This document shows positions 46,050 through 55,350 of a stretch of DNA of 64,000 nt, one piece after another; within the stretch, counting starts at the first letter, position 1, and each line of letters begins with the position of its first letter. The position numbers were made by a program, and so were the translations under genes. The notes under the pieces were generated by a model. That model saw only the letters and a program-made list of their open reading frames with translations. It did no database searches and had not been told where the DNA came from. The stretch spans positions 124,001-188,000 of the forward strand of contig NZ_FQVQ01000004.1 in NCBI RefSeq assembly GCF_900129405.1, read 5' to 3'. Source of the DNA: Flavobacterium fontis (lineage in GTDB: Bacteria; Bacteroidota; Bacteroidia; Flavobacteriales; Flavobacteriaceae).

Positions 46050-47141
46050 ATGACCCCTTCCAAAACTATCGCTCTCGGTATTCTTCAGGCGCTCGCTGTT
46101 ATTGTATTGGTGGGCTTGGGATTGTATTTCATCTATTGCATTCAGGCCGTAATTGTTTACCTTTTGGTATCGATTGTCATGGCCTTGATTGCCAATCCCA
46201 TAGTGGAGTTTTTACGCCGAAGATTAAAGTTTGGAAATACGTTTGCGGTAGCCTTCACCTTGACGTTGTTTGTGCTTTTACTCGTGGGGTTAATTTCGTT
46301 ATTCATTCCGCTTATTGTTACCCAAGGCAACAAACTCTCCTTACTGGATGCCCATGCCATTGAAATACGGTTGATGGCGCTTTACCAACAAGTGGACACC
46401 TATTTACATCAACACAATATGGATTTGGATGGATTGATCAAACAGTCCGATATCACCTCCAAACTCAAGTTTAATTCCATAACCGATTTTCTAAATGGAA
46501 TCATCAATACGGTAAGTAGTCTCAGTATTGGCCTAGTATCGGTGTTTTTCATCACATTTTTCTTTTTAAAAGATAAGGTGCAATTTTTAGTTGGCGCCAA
46601 ATATGTATTGCCCGAAAAACATCAAGAACCCATTTTAGAATCGGTGGATAAAATTCGTGAATTACTTAGCCGGTATTTTATTGGACTCATCATTCAGCTG
46701 ACCATTGTCTGCATTTTATACTTGATTGTACTCCTTATTTTTGATGTTGAAAATGCCTTTGTTATTGCGTTTTTGTGTGCATTACTGAATATTATTCCCT
46801 ATGTTGGACCAATGATTGGAACCGGTATTGCAGGTATATTGACGATGCTTTCCAACATCAATGCCGATTTTTCAACAGTGACCTTACCCACCACCCTTTA
46901 CGTTTTAATCGGATTTTCAATTGTTCAAATGATTGATAACAACATCACCTCGCCCATCATTTTTTCGAAAAGCGTTAGATCGCATCCGCTAGAAATATTC
47001 TTGGTGGTTTTGATTGCGGGTATTCTATTTGGCATCATGGGGATGATTATTGCGGTTCCTACTTTTACCATTGTGAAAATCATTGCCAAAACCTTTTTCC
47101 CAGAGGCCAATATCGTGCGTCAAATGACCAAGAACCTGTAA
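46050..47141 (+). CDS. AI-2E family transporter
   Basis: A 363-residue inner-membrane protein with about seven or eight helices in the AI-2E (PerM/TqsA-like) arrangement: two N-terminal helices (VIVLVGLGLYFIYCIQAVIV), a cytoplasmic or periplasmic amphipathic region around residues 90-150, and a C-terminal helix bundle containing FVIAFLCALLNIIPYVGPMIGTGI and IVQMIDNNITSPIIFSKSVRSHP. The family name comes from AI-2 export by TqsA, but most members have other or unknown substrates. No luxS or lsr gene is near. Confidence 0.9.
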   Translation: MTPSKTIALGILQALAVIVLVGLGLYFIYCIQAVIVYLLVSIVMALIANPIVEFLRRRLKFGNTFAVAFTLTLFVLLLVGLISLFIPLIVTQGNKLSLLDAHAIEIRLMALYQQVDTYLHQHNMDLDGLIKQSDITSKLKFNSITDFLNGIINTVSSLSIGLVSVFFITFFFLKDKVQFLVGAKYVLPEKHQEPILESVDKIRELLSRYFIGLIIQLTIVCILYLIVLLIFDVENAFVIAFLCALLNIIPYVGPMIGTGIAGILTMLSNINADFSTVTLPTTLYVLIGFSIVQMIDNNITSPIIFSKSVRSHPLEIFLVVLIAGILFGIMGMIIAVPTFTIVKIIAKTFFPEANIVRQMTKNL

Positions 47142-47143
47142 CG

Positions 47144-48328
47144 ATGATCGATCATTCGCTTTTGGAACCTGAAGTGCAAGACTTCATCAATGCCCATGTA
47201 AACACCCCCGTCTCGGTATTGGCGTTGCAAAAAAATCCGTTCCCACACCTCGATTACAAACGCATTTTACAACAAATTGAATCCAAAGCCAAAGCGGCCC
47301 AAAAATTACCTACATGGTTTACCACTCCCCTGTGTTTGTATCCGTCTAAAATTTCGATAGAGCAAACCTCCTCCGAAATTACGGCTTCTTATAAAGCGCA
47401 AACGATTCATGGAGCAAGCCTCATCGACCTTACGGGAGGTTTTGGCGTAGATGCTTACTATTTTGCACAACATTTTCAATCGGTGGTTCATTGCGAACAC
47501 GATGCCCAATTGTCAGCCATGGTAGCGCATAACAGTAGCACCATGGGGGTCCATAATCTTACCTTTGTTTCAGGCGATGGTTTGGACTTTTTACGAAAAA
47601 GCAATACCCGTTTTGATTGGCTTTACCTCGACCCGTCGCGACGTCATGAAGAAAAAGGAAAAGTGTTTTTCTTGAGCGATTGTGCGCCCAATGTGCCCGA
47701 ACTGGTAGATGAATATTTTGAGTATACCGATCAAATACTAATTAAAACAGCACCTCTTTTGGATATTACCGCTGCACTTCACGAACTAAAGTATGTGTCG
47801 GAGGTACAAGTGATTGCGGTTCAAAATGAAGTAAAAGAGTTGTTGTTTTACCTGCGAAAAAACACTGCTAACCCCCTACAAATTACGGCCGTTACTTTGT
47901 TTAAAACAGATAACGCCTCGTTGTTTACCCATGAATTTGGGTTGCGTGTTCCCGTCGAACTTGCAGCACCTCAAAGTTATTTATATGAGCCCAATGCTGC
48001 CTTGATGAAATCGGGGGGCTATGATGTCTTGGCGCATCAATTGGGGCTAAAAAAACTACATGTCCACACACATTTATTTACCGCTACAGCGCTTATCGAC
48101 TATCCGGGACGACGCTTTCAAATACGCCGTGTTTTTCCCTACCAAAAAGCAACAATGAAATCACTGATCGGAAAGAAAGGCCATGTAGCCACTCGTAACT
48201 TCCCAGAAAGTGTCGCTGAATTACGCAAAAAATGGAAAATTGCCGACGGCGGTGCAAGCTATTGGTTTTTTGTAACTTTAGAAAAAGGAGAGAAAGTGGT
48301 CTTGGAAACAACGAAAATCGGCGATTAA
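47144..48328 (+). CDS. SAM-dependent methyltransferase with THUMP-like C-terminus
   Basis: A 394-residue protein with a Rossmann methyltransferase domain. The SAM motif I is SLIDLTGGFGVDAYYFAQHFQ, with an acidic ribose-binding end in VVHCEHDAQL and a motif IV-like WLYLDPSRRHEEKGKVFFL. The N-terminal 95 residues are helical and the C-terminal part (about 300-394) looks like a THUMP-like domain. The pattern suggests an RNA methyltransferase, though its target is unknown. It follows the AI-2E gene by 2 bases and ends 4 bases into the convergent dipeptidase gene. Confidence 0.85.
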   Translation: MIDHSLLEPEVQDFINAHVNTPVSVLALQKNPFPHLDYKRILQQIESKAKAAQKLPTWFTTPLCLYPSKISIEQTSSEITASYKAQTIHGASLIDLTGGFGVDAYYFAQHFQSVVHCEHDAQLSAMVAHNSSTMGVHNLTFVSGDGLDFLRKSNTRFDWLYLDPSRRHEEKGKVFFLSDCAPNVPELVDEYFEYTDQILIKTAPLLDITAALHELKYVSEVQVIAVQNEVKELLFYLRKNTANPLQITAVTLFKTDNASLFTHEFGLRVPVELAAPQSYLYEPNAALMKSGGYDVLAHQLGLKKLHVHTHLFTATALIDYPGRRFQIRRVFPYQKATMKSLIGKKGHVATRNFPESVAELRKKWKIADGGASYWFFVTLEKGEKVVLETTKIGD

Positions 48329-49011
48329 GGACAATCCCATTTAAAGTTGGCTAACGGATCCTTGAGGGAACCCGCTAGATTATAATGCCACCATTCCGAC
48401 TTGAAGGCTCTAAAATTATGGCGCAACATCACTTCTTTTAGAAAGGTGCGATTGGCTTTGACTTTGGGCGGTAAATTTGCATAGGCGTGTGCCGCTTCGG
48501 GACCAAAATGATCAAAGGAAGTTCCCATATCCAATTCGTTTCCCTCTTTGTCTACCAGTGTGATATCGACGGCTCCTCCTCGATTGTGAATGGAACCGCG
48601 TTTAGGGTCGGCGACATAGTCTGCATCGGGTAAAATGGCCCACATTTTCTTTTGAATGTCCAAAGGACGGTAGCAATCATAAATTTTAATCCGATACCCT
48701 TTTTCCAAAAACTCATTGTTGGCCTCAATTAAGTTCCGAACCGTTTTCATCCGTAGATAACATTCGGAACAGTCATAAACTGCCGTTTTCAAAAAATTAT
48801 CGGAGGAAGCATATTTCATGTCAAACACAAAAAAACCTTCATAATTACGCACCCTCACAAAAGTGGTATCGTGGATGCCCTCGTAAATGGCTAACGATTT
48901 TGAATTCAAATAATTATTTTTTAAAAAATCACGATTGGAAAAAGCTTTATCCGTCGACGAGCATCCTATCAACAGCAAGCCAAGAAATCCCAAAAAACAA
49001 CTGATTTTCAT
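48325..49011 (-). CDS. D-alanyl-D-alanine dipeptidase, M15D family lipoprotein
   Basis: A 228-residue lipoprotein (MKISCFLGFLGLLLIGC, lipobox Cys17) of the VanX/DdpX group. The zinc and catalytic residues are in GSIHNRGGAVDITLVD (His and Asp of the SxHxxGxAxD motif) and FKSEWWHYNL (Glu and His of ExxH), with an essential Arg probably in DCYRPLDIQ. In species without a vancomycin cluster such enzymes recycle D-Ala-D-Ala from peptidoglycan; no vanH/vanA genes are near, so that is the likely role here. The stop overlaps the methyltransferase stop by four bases on the opposite strand. Confidence 0.93.
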   Translation of the reverse strand: MKISCFLGFLGLLLIGCSSTDKAFSNRDFLKNNYLNSKSLAIYEGIHDTTFVRVRNYEGFFVFDMKYASSDNFLKTAVYDCSECYLRMKTVRNLIEANNEFLEKGYRIKIYDCYRPLDIQKKMWAILPDADYVADPKRGSIHNRGGAVDITLVDKEGNELDMGTSFDHFGPEAAHAYANLPPKVKANRTFLKEVMLRHNFRAFKSEWWHYNLAGSLKDPLANFKWDCP

Positions 49012-49136
49012 AGTACTACGGTAGTAAATTTCAAGCTTTGTAAGCTGTTGAAAAGTACAAAAAAAACCAATAGCAATTGAACCTTTTCAAATGTTAAATT
49101 AATTACAAAGTCGCAAGTCCCCCCTATTTTATCTAT

Positions 49137-49144
49137 TAATTTTG
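49137..49144 (+). promoter_or_regulatory. Candidate -7 element for the RND efflux operon
   Basis: TAATTTTG, a match to TAnnTTTG, 20 to 29 bases before the two possible ATGs of the first small gene. No clear -33 element is visible at the standard distance. Confidence 0.45.
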
Positions 49145-49172
49145 CTGCACTTAAAACAAAGAAATGCAACCG

Positions 49173-49493
49173 ATGCAATCGTTTCGTTCGTTTTTAATTT
49201 TCATCTTCAGTGCGTTGATGACCCTGTCTGTCGGGTTAAAGCACTGTGATGAAGTTTTGGACATGAGCGTCAAAAAAGCGATTGAATCTGTACAAGACAC
49301 CGCGGAAGAAAATCCGATTTCCACAGCCCAACAACAAGTTCGTTTACAACAGCAAAAAGTTACCCAAAAACAGTCATGCGCTCCTGTTCAAAAGGAAAAT
49401 TTGGTAGTTTTCACTTCGACCCTTTTTGCCAAAAATACGCCTTCACTGTTGCACCGTACGCAACGGTTTTTACACATTTTTCACCTTTTTTGA
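49173..49493 (+). CDS. Small exported protein heading the RND efflux operon
   Basis: A 106-residue hypothetical protein, 56 bases upstream of the efflux adaptor gene. It has an N-terminal hydrophobic segment (SFLIFIFSALMTLSVGL) that looks like a signal peptide or anchor, a Gln-rich middle (STAQQQVRLQQQKVTQKQS) with a Cys on each side, and a basic-aromatic C-terminus (HRTQRFLHIFHLF). A start three codons earlier is possible. I do not recognise a family. Position suggests a regulatory or accessory role for the pump, but that is inference only. The coding call rests on position, codon-like composition and the signal-like start. Confidence 0.6.
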   Translation: MQSFRSFLIFIFSALMTLSVGLKHCDEVLDMSVKKAIESVQDTAEENPISTAQQQVRLQQQKVTQKQSCAPVQKENLVVFTSTLFAKNTPSLLHRTQRFLHIFHLF

Positions 49494-49549
49494 TTCCGAT
49501 TTTCGTACCCGTTTTAAACAGAAAATCAATTGTAATCAAAAAATAACCT

Positions 49550-50632
49550 ATGAAAAATCTCGTTTTAGGACTTCTAGCCTTGGGGCTGGTAAGTGCTTGT
49601 CAACGTTCAAATTCTGCTGAAAACAAAGATAATAAAGCATACCCTGTTTTGGAAGTTGTTGAAAAAGACACCTTAATTTCCAACGATTTTGTGACGGATA
49701 TTCAAGCCAAAAAGAATATTGAAATTCGTTCGCGTATTTCGGGTATCCTTCACCATATCTATGTCAACGAAGGACAATATGTCAAAAAAGGACAACCTTT
49801 GTTTAAAATCAATGATGCCGAATTGCGGATGGAACTTTCCAAGGCTACTGCAGGCTTACAGCAAGCGACAGCCGATGTTCGTATGGCTGAAATTGAACTC
49901 AACCAACACCAAAGTCTTTTCAATAAAGCCATCATTGCCAAGAATGAATTGGACATGATCAAAGCCAAATTGGAAGCCAAAAAAGCACAACGTTCCTTTA
50001 TGGAAGCGGAACGAAACACCGTGTTGCAAAAAATTGCTTTCACCAAAATCACGGCTCCTTTTGATGGAGTGATTGACGTGATTCCTTTTAAAGAAGGAAG
50101 TTTGATTGAAAACGGGGCCTTACTGACTACGTTTTCACAACTGGAAGAAGTGTATGCCTACTTCTCCATTCCCGAAAGTCTTTACTTTCAACTCATTGCT
50201 GAAGATAAGCTTGGGAAGCATCAAAAAATTGAATTAGTGTTGCCCAACGGGGTACATTACGACTATAAAGGCACCTTAAAATCGGCCGAAAGCGAAATTG
50301 ACCGAAGCACAGGGTCTATCCGTTTTAAGGCAGCCTTCCCCAATCCTGAACACTTGATTAAACATGGAACATCGGGTAAATTGGTCATTTCAGAAACACG
50401 AAAAGACGTCATTACCATTCCAAAAAAATCTACCTTTTCGATTCAGGATAAAACCTATGTTTTTGTGGTAGATTCCAACCAAAAAGTTCGAATGCGTACG
50501 ATTCAAATCGGAGCCGTGCTTTCCTCCAATTATTTGGTGAGTCGCGGCATTGAAGAAGGCGATCGTATCATCTACGAAGGCACGCAATCGCTTCGTGACG
50601 GGGACCGCATTCAAATCAGTTCCAAAATTTAA
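49550..50632 (+). CDS. RND efflux periplasmic adaptor (membrane fusion protein)
   Basis: A 360-residue lipoprotein (MKNLVLGLLALGLVSAC) of the AcrA/MexA class linking the inner-membrane pump to the outer-membrane channel. The split lipoyl domain (RSRISGILHHIYVNEGQYVKKGQPLFKIND and ITAPFDGVIDVIPFKEGSL in pieces), an alpha-hairpin between (residues about 95-165, ATADVRMAEIELNQHQSLFNKA) and a beta-barrel region with DRSTGSIRFKAAFPN are clear. It is the second gene of a four-gene operon with the permease and the channel. Confidence 0.93.
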   Translation: MKNLVLGLLALGLVSACQRSNSAENKDNKAYPVLEVVEKDTLISNDFVTDIQAKKNIEIRSRISGILHHIYVNEGQYVKKGQPLFKINDAELRMELSKATAGLQQATADVRMAEIELNQHQSLFNKAIIAKNELDMIKAKLEAKKAQRSFMEAERNTVLQKIAFTKITAPFDGVIDVIPFKEGSLIENGALLTTFSQLEEVYAYFSIPESLYFQLIAEDKLGKHQKIELVLPNGVHYDYKGTLKSAESEIDRSTGSIRFKAAFPNPEHLIKHGTSGKLVISETRKDVITIPKKSTFSIQDKTYVFVVDSNQKVRMRTIQIGAVLSSNYLVSRGIEEGDRIIYEGTQSLRDGDRIQISSKI

Positions 50633-50656
50633 GGATCCACGACAAAATCTTTTTAC

Positions 50657-53600
50657 ATGATCGAGCTATTTATACGACGCAAGGTGTTATCCTTGGTCAT
50701 CTCTATATTTTTTGTTTTGTTTGGTGTGATGGCCTTGTTGCAATTGCCCATTACCCAATTCCCCGACATTGTACCTCCCTCGGTAACGGTAACGGCAAAA
50801 TATACGGGAGCGAATGCTGAAGTTTCGGCCAATGCCGTAGCCTTACCTCTCGAACGCGCCATCAATGGAGTACCCGGAATGACCTATATGTCGACTGTAA
50901 CTTCCAACGACGGATTGACCATGATTCAGGTGTTTTTTGAAGTAGGAACCGATCCTGATGTGGCAGCGGTAAACGTTCAAAACCGGGTGACCACGGTATT
51001 GGACGAATTGCCTGAAGAAGTAATCCGTGCTGGGGTAACCACCGAAAAAGAGGTGAATAGTATGTTGATGTACCTCAATATTACGAGCGAGGACAAAAAC
51101 ATGGACGAGCAGTTTATCTACAACTTTACCGATATCAACGTTTTACAAGAGTTAAAACGTATCGATGGTGTGGGACGTGCCGAAATCATGGGGCAAAAAG
51201 AATACTCTATGCGGGTGTGGTTGGATCCCCAAAAATTGAATGCGTATTCGATTTCAGCGCAAGAGGTGATCGCTGCCTTACGGGCACAAAATATTGCAGC
51301 AGCTCCCGGTAAAGTGGGAGAAACGTCAGGAAAAACTTCCAGTCAGTTGCAATATGTGGTCAAATACACGGGTAAATTTGCCACGCCCGAACAATATGAA
51401 GAAATTCCCTTGCGCGCCGATGCTTCGGGGACTATTTTAAAACTCAAAGACGTCGCCAAAGTTGAATTTGGAGCAATGAGTTACGGAATGGTTTCAAAAA
51501 CAGATGGAAAACCCTCGGCTTCTATCATGATGAAACAGCGTCCAGGCTCAAATGCTTCCGAAGTAATCGAACGGGTAAAAGCCAAAATGGACGAATTAAA
51601 AGGCACTTCCTTTCCTCCGGGGATGAATTACAACCTGGCCTACGATGTTTCGCGATTTTTGGACGCTTCGATTAGTGCCGTAATCAAAACATTGTTGGAG
51701 GCGTTCTTGTTGGTGGGTATTGTGGTCTTTTTGTTTTTACAAGATTGGCGTTCCACCTTAATTCCTGTCTTGGCGGTACCTGTGGCCTTAATTGGAACCT
51801 TTGCGTTTATGCAAATGCTTGGGTTTTCGATCAACTTATTAACTCTTTTTGCCATGGTGTTGGCTATCGGAATTGTGGTCGATAATGCGATTGTGGTGGT
51901 AGAAGCCGTTCACGTAAAGATGGAAGAAGGCTTAGCGCCCTATGAAGCGACTGTGGCGTCGATGAAAGAAATTGCTGGAGCTGTTGTGGCTATTACTTTG
52001 GTCATGTCGGCGGTATTTATTCCCGTAGCCTTTTTGAGTGGCCCCGTTGGTGTTTTCTACCGACAGTTTTCGCTGACCTTAGCGATAAGTATCGTTATTT
52101 CAGGGGTTAATGCATTAACACTCACGCCAGCATTGTGCGCTATTTTATTAAAACCCCACCAGCATGGCTCGCACAAAGGAGGGTTACAACGCTTTTTTAC
52201 AAAATTCAATTCCGGTTTTGATCGTTTGACTCAGCGGTATACGAATTTGTTGTCCCGATTTGCCACGAGAACTGCGGTAACATTCGGTTTACTCATCGCC
52301 TTTATTGGATTAATGGTAGTCAATAGCAAACTGCTTCCTACCGGCTTTATTCCGCTTGAAGACCAAGGAATGGTGTATGTGAGTGTAACCACACCCCAAG
52401 GCGCCACCGTTGAACGTACAGAAAAAGTACTAACGCAAATTACACAGTTGGCCAAAGAAATGGAGGGTGTAGAGAATATAACTACCTTGGCGGGGTACAG
52501 TATCGTTACCGAAATTGCGGGGGCATCCTACGGAATGGCGATGATCAACATGAAAGATTGGTCAGAACGCGATATCTCAGCCGATGAACTAATTACACGA
52601 TTGACCGTTGAAACAGATAAAATTGCCGATGCCGATATTGAAGTCTTTGCGCCCCCAACCGTACCGGGCTTCGGAAACGCGAGTGGCTATGAATTGCGGT
52701 TGTTGGATAAATCAGGAAGAACGTTAACCGACACGGATAAAACCACAAAAGCGTTTATCAAAGCCTTAAATGAAGCACCCGAATTACAAAACAACTTCAC
52801 GGGATTTGATGCAACCTATCCCCAATATCTTGTCCACATGGATTATGATATGGCTACCAAAAAAGGAGTTTCGGTAGAAAACGCAATGGAAACCTTGCAG
52901 ACTTTGCTGGGTTCGTATTATGCAACCAACTTTATCCGCTTTACGCAAATGTATAAAGTGATGGTTCAAGCCGGACCCGAATTTAGGAATGCGCCAGAAA
53001 GTATTTTAAATCTTTATTTAAAAAACGATCAAGGACAGATGGTTCCGTTTTCGACCTTTGTGCGTTTGGAACGTGTGTATGGTCCCGAAATCCTTACCCG
53101 TTACAATATGTATATGTCGGCAATGATTAATGGTGAACCAGCGCCGGGTTACAGTTCGGGAGATGCGATTAAAGCGGTAGAACGCGTTGCCGAAAAACAA
53201 CTTCCCCGAGGATACACCATTGAGTGGTCGGGAATGACGCGGGAAGAAATTTTATCCGGAAATCAAACGACGATTATCTTTTTGATTTGTTTGTTGTTCG
53301 TATATCTTTTATTGGCCGCCCAATACGAAAGTTTTTTACTTCCCCTACCCGTTTTGTTGAGTTTGCCTACAGGGATTTTCGGATCGTATTTTGCATTGAG
53401 TCTTGCAGGACTTCAAAATAACATCTATGCGCAAGTCGCCTTGGTCATGTTGATTGGTTTGTTGGCCAAAAATGCGATTCTGATTGTAGAATTTGCTATG
53501 GCTCGTAACCAAGAAGGAGAGTCGATTGTTTCGGCGGCCATTGAAGGCTCCCGACAACGATTACGCCCCATTCTTATGACCTCTTTTGCTTTTATTGCCG

Positions 53601-53779
53601 GTTTGATTCCTCTCTGTATTGCTTCTGGCGCGGGTGCTGTTGGAAATCAATCCATCGGTGTGGCGGCGGCTGGTGGAATGCTACTGGGTACTGTTTTTGG
53701 GTTACTGATCATTCCTGGGCTTTATATCTTTTTTGCAACCTTAGAAAAAAAATTCAAAAATGAAACAACAACTGCGTAA
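50657..53779 (+). CDS. RND multidrug efflux permease, HAE1 (AcrB-like)
   Basis: A 1040-residue inner-membrane proton-driven pump with 12 membrane helices and two large periplasmic loops. The start (FIRRKVLSLVISIFFVLFGVMALLQLPITQFPDI) and the TM10 motif GLLAKNAILIVEFA with Lys938 match AcrB. In TM4 the AcrB pair D407-D408 is D409-N410 here (IGIVVDNAIVVVEAVH), so the second proton-relay acid is Asn. The rest is full length and intact. It follows the adaptor by 24 bases and overlaps the channel gene by 20. Substrates cannot be predicted; hydrophobic drugs and bile-like compounds are typical. Confidence 0.95.
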   Translation: MIELFIRRKVLSLVISIFFVLFGVMALLQLPITQFPDIVPPSVTVTAKYTGANAEVSANAVALPLERAINGVPGMTYMSTVTSNDGLTMIQVFFEVGTDPDVAAVNVQNRVTTVLDELPEEVIRAGVTTEKEVNSMLMYLNITSEDKNMDEQFIYNFTDINVLQELKRIDGVGRAEIMGQKEYSMRVWLDPQKLNAYSISAQEVIAALRAQNIAAAPGKVGETSGKTSSQLQYVVKYTGKFATPEQYEEIPLRADASGTILKLKDVAKVEFGAMSYGMVSKTDGKPSASIMMKQRPGSNASEVIERVKAKMDELKGTSFPPGMNYNLAYDVSRFLDASISAVIKTLLEAFLLVGIVVFLFLQDWRSTLIPVLAVPVALIGTFAFMQMLGFSINLLTLFAMVLAIGIVVDNAIVVVEAVHVKMEEGLAPYEATVASMKEIAGAVVAITLVMSAVFIPVAFLSGPVGVFYRQFSLTLAISIVISGVNALTLTPALCAILLKPHQHGSHKGGLQRFFTKFNSGFDRLTQRYTNLLSRFATRTAVTFGLLIAFIGLMVVNSKLLPTGFIPLEDQGMVYVSVTTPQGATVERTEKVLTQITQLAKEMEGVENITTLAGYSIVTEIAGASYGMAMINMKDWSERDISADELITRLTVETDKIADADIEVFAPPTVPGFGNASGYELRLLDKSGRTLTDTDKTTKAFIKALNEAPELQNNFTGFDATYPQYLVHMDYDMATKKGVSVENAMETLQTLLGSYYATNFIRFTQMYKVMVQAGPEFRNAPESILNLYLKNDQGQMVPFSTFVRLERVYGPEILTRYNMYMSAMINGEPAPGYSSGDAIKAVERVAEKQLPRGYTIEWSGMTREEILSGNQTTIIFLICLLFVYLLLAAQYESFLLPLPVLLSLPTGIFGSYFALSLAGLQNNIYAQVALVMLIGLLAKNAILIVEFAMARNQEGESIVSAAIEGSRQRLRPILMTSFAFIAGLIPLCIASGAGAVGNQSIGVAAAGGMLLGTVFGLLIIPGLYIFFATLEKKFKNETTTA

Positions 53780-55214
53780 GGTCATATTTATTTTAGTATG
53801 TGGCTGCTTGGCTTCATGTGCTAGTCCAAAATTAGCACCCACGAAGACCCTAGCTCCACTACCTGAAGGTGAGATGGCCATCGTTCCAGATAGTGTCACA
53901 TTAAAAGAAACCCCCAAACTTTCAACCTACTTTAGTGACAAAAAGTTGGTACAATTGTTTGAAATAGCGTTGGCCTCCAATCCCGATATACAAATAGCAA
54001 AAGAGCGTATTGCCATTGCTAATAGTTATTTGGTGCGCAGTAAGAAAGTTCGATTACCCAATTTAGATCTTGAACTTTCGGCGAGTGGTACGCGTTTTGG
54101 GGACTATACTATGGAGGGCGTGGGTAACTTCGACACCAACTTGTCGTCCAATATTAATGAGCGACAAATCATCAATACGAATCTTACCCCAAACTATTTT
54201 GTGGGCTTACAAAGTGCTTGGGAAGCCGATATTTGGGGAAAACTCAAAAAACTTTCAGAAGCGGCTAGAAATCGTTATTTGGCTTCACGTGAAGGGGAAC
54301 GCTTAGTGAGAGCAACGCTTTTTACGGATATTGCTGTACTGTATTTTGAATTGATTGCTTTAGACAAGAAGCTTACGATTTATGAGGAAAACTATGCTTT
54401 GCAACAAAAAGCGTATGAAATTATTGCCGCTCAACGAAGCGTAGGAAAAGCGACTGAATTGGCCGTTCAACAGTTTCAAGCCCAAAGTAAAAATCTGGAA
54501 ACTGAAATTTCGTTATTGAAAATTGAAGTGCTCGAAGTTGAAAATGCGCTCAATGCCCTGCTCGGAAAATATACGTATCGTATTGATCGTGGCAATACGT
54601 TAATGACGGTCAATAATGAAGATTCCAAAGCAAAAGAACAGTATGTACGTTTGCTTTTCAATCGTCCCGATGTGTTGCAACACTATTTTGAGTTACAAGC
54701 GAGTCAGGCCGATGCCAAAGCAGCCAAAGCGGCCTTTCTCCCCCGATTAGTTCTGGGCTCCCGTTTTGGATATAATGCTTTTTCTGCCGAAACCCTTTTC
54801 CTTCCCGGATCATTAACCTACCAACTTCTAGGCGGTTTATTCACGCCTTTGTTAAATCGTTCTCAATTGAAATTGGAATTTAATGTGGCTTCCAAAGAAC
54901 AAGAAATTGCCTTTTGGGGCTACCAAAAAAGCGTAATTCAAGCCTACACGGAGTTGCAAACATTATTGGGAAAACGCGAAATTTATCAAAAAACATTGGC
55001 ATTGAAAGCGCAAGAGGTCGGGCATTTGAAACGTGCGGTGGAAGTAGCCAACGATTTGTATATCACAGGATATGCTAATTATATGGAATTGATTAATACG
55101 CAAAAAAATAAACTTACAGCCGATTTAGATTTATTGCATTTCGAATTGGATACCACATTAAATACGATTATATTATTTAAAGCATTGGGAGGAAGTCTTG
55201 AGACCTCGCAATAG
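53760..55214 (+). CDS. Outer-membrane efflux channel lipoprotein (NodT/OprM family)
   Basis: A 484-residue TolC-class channel subunit. A lipoprotein signal (LRKVIFILVCGCLASC, lipobox Cys20) is followed by two halves of the long alpha-barrel repeat (EIALASNPDIQIAKERIAIANSYLV, and later YFELQASQADAKAAKAAFLPRL) with beta strands for the outer-membrane barrel (GLQSAWEADIWGKL). It completes the tripartite pump with the adaptor and permease. The first 20 bases overlap the permease gene, so translation is coupled. A hairpin terminator follows 31 bases after the stop. Confidence 0.94.
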   Translation: MKQQLRKVIFILVCGCLASCASPKLAPTKTLAPLPEGEMAIVPDSVTLKETPKLSTYFSDKKLVQLFEIALASNPDIQIAKERIAIANSYLVRSKKVRLPNLDLELSASGTRFGDYTMEGVGNFDTNLSSNINERQIINTNLTPNYFVGLQSAWEADIWGKLKKLSEAARNRYLASREGERLVRATLFTDIAVLYFELIALDKKLTIYEENYALQQKAYEIIAAQRSVGKATELAVQQFQAQSKNLETEISLLKIEVLEVENALNALLGKYTYRIDRGNTLMTVNNEDSKAKEQYVRLLFNRPDVLQHYFELQASQADAKAAKAAFLPRLVLGSRFGYNAFSAETLFLPGSLTYQLLGGLFTPLLNRSQLKLEFNVASKEQEIAFWGYQKSVIQAYTELQTLLGKREIYQKTLALKAQEVGHLKRAVEVANDLYITGYANYMELINTQKNKLTADLDLLHFELDTTLNTIILFKALGGSLETSQ

Positions 55215-55244
55215 ATTGAATTGTTTTTTTTTGGTTTTCTGTTG

Positions 55245-55284
55245 GAACAGGGGTGTTTTTTCGAAAATGCCCTTGTTCTTTTTT
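55245..55284 (+). terminator. Intrinsic terminator of the RND efflux operon
   Basis: Stem GAACAGGG / CCCTTGTTC (one G-T wobble) with a T-rich loop, followed by six Ts. It lies between the channel gene stop and the repeat array, whose terminators point the other way. Confidence 0.75.
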
Positions 55285-55350
55285 GGGGTAAAATGAAAAG
55301 TGTTTTTTAATGTAGCTCGTCTTTTTTAAGGATGCAATTGTTTTTTGTAA

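Noticed and set aside
46050-47141. AI-2 quorum-sensing system
   Set aside because: The AI-2E family name covers many unrelated transporters, and no luxS or lsr genes are near.
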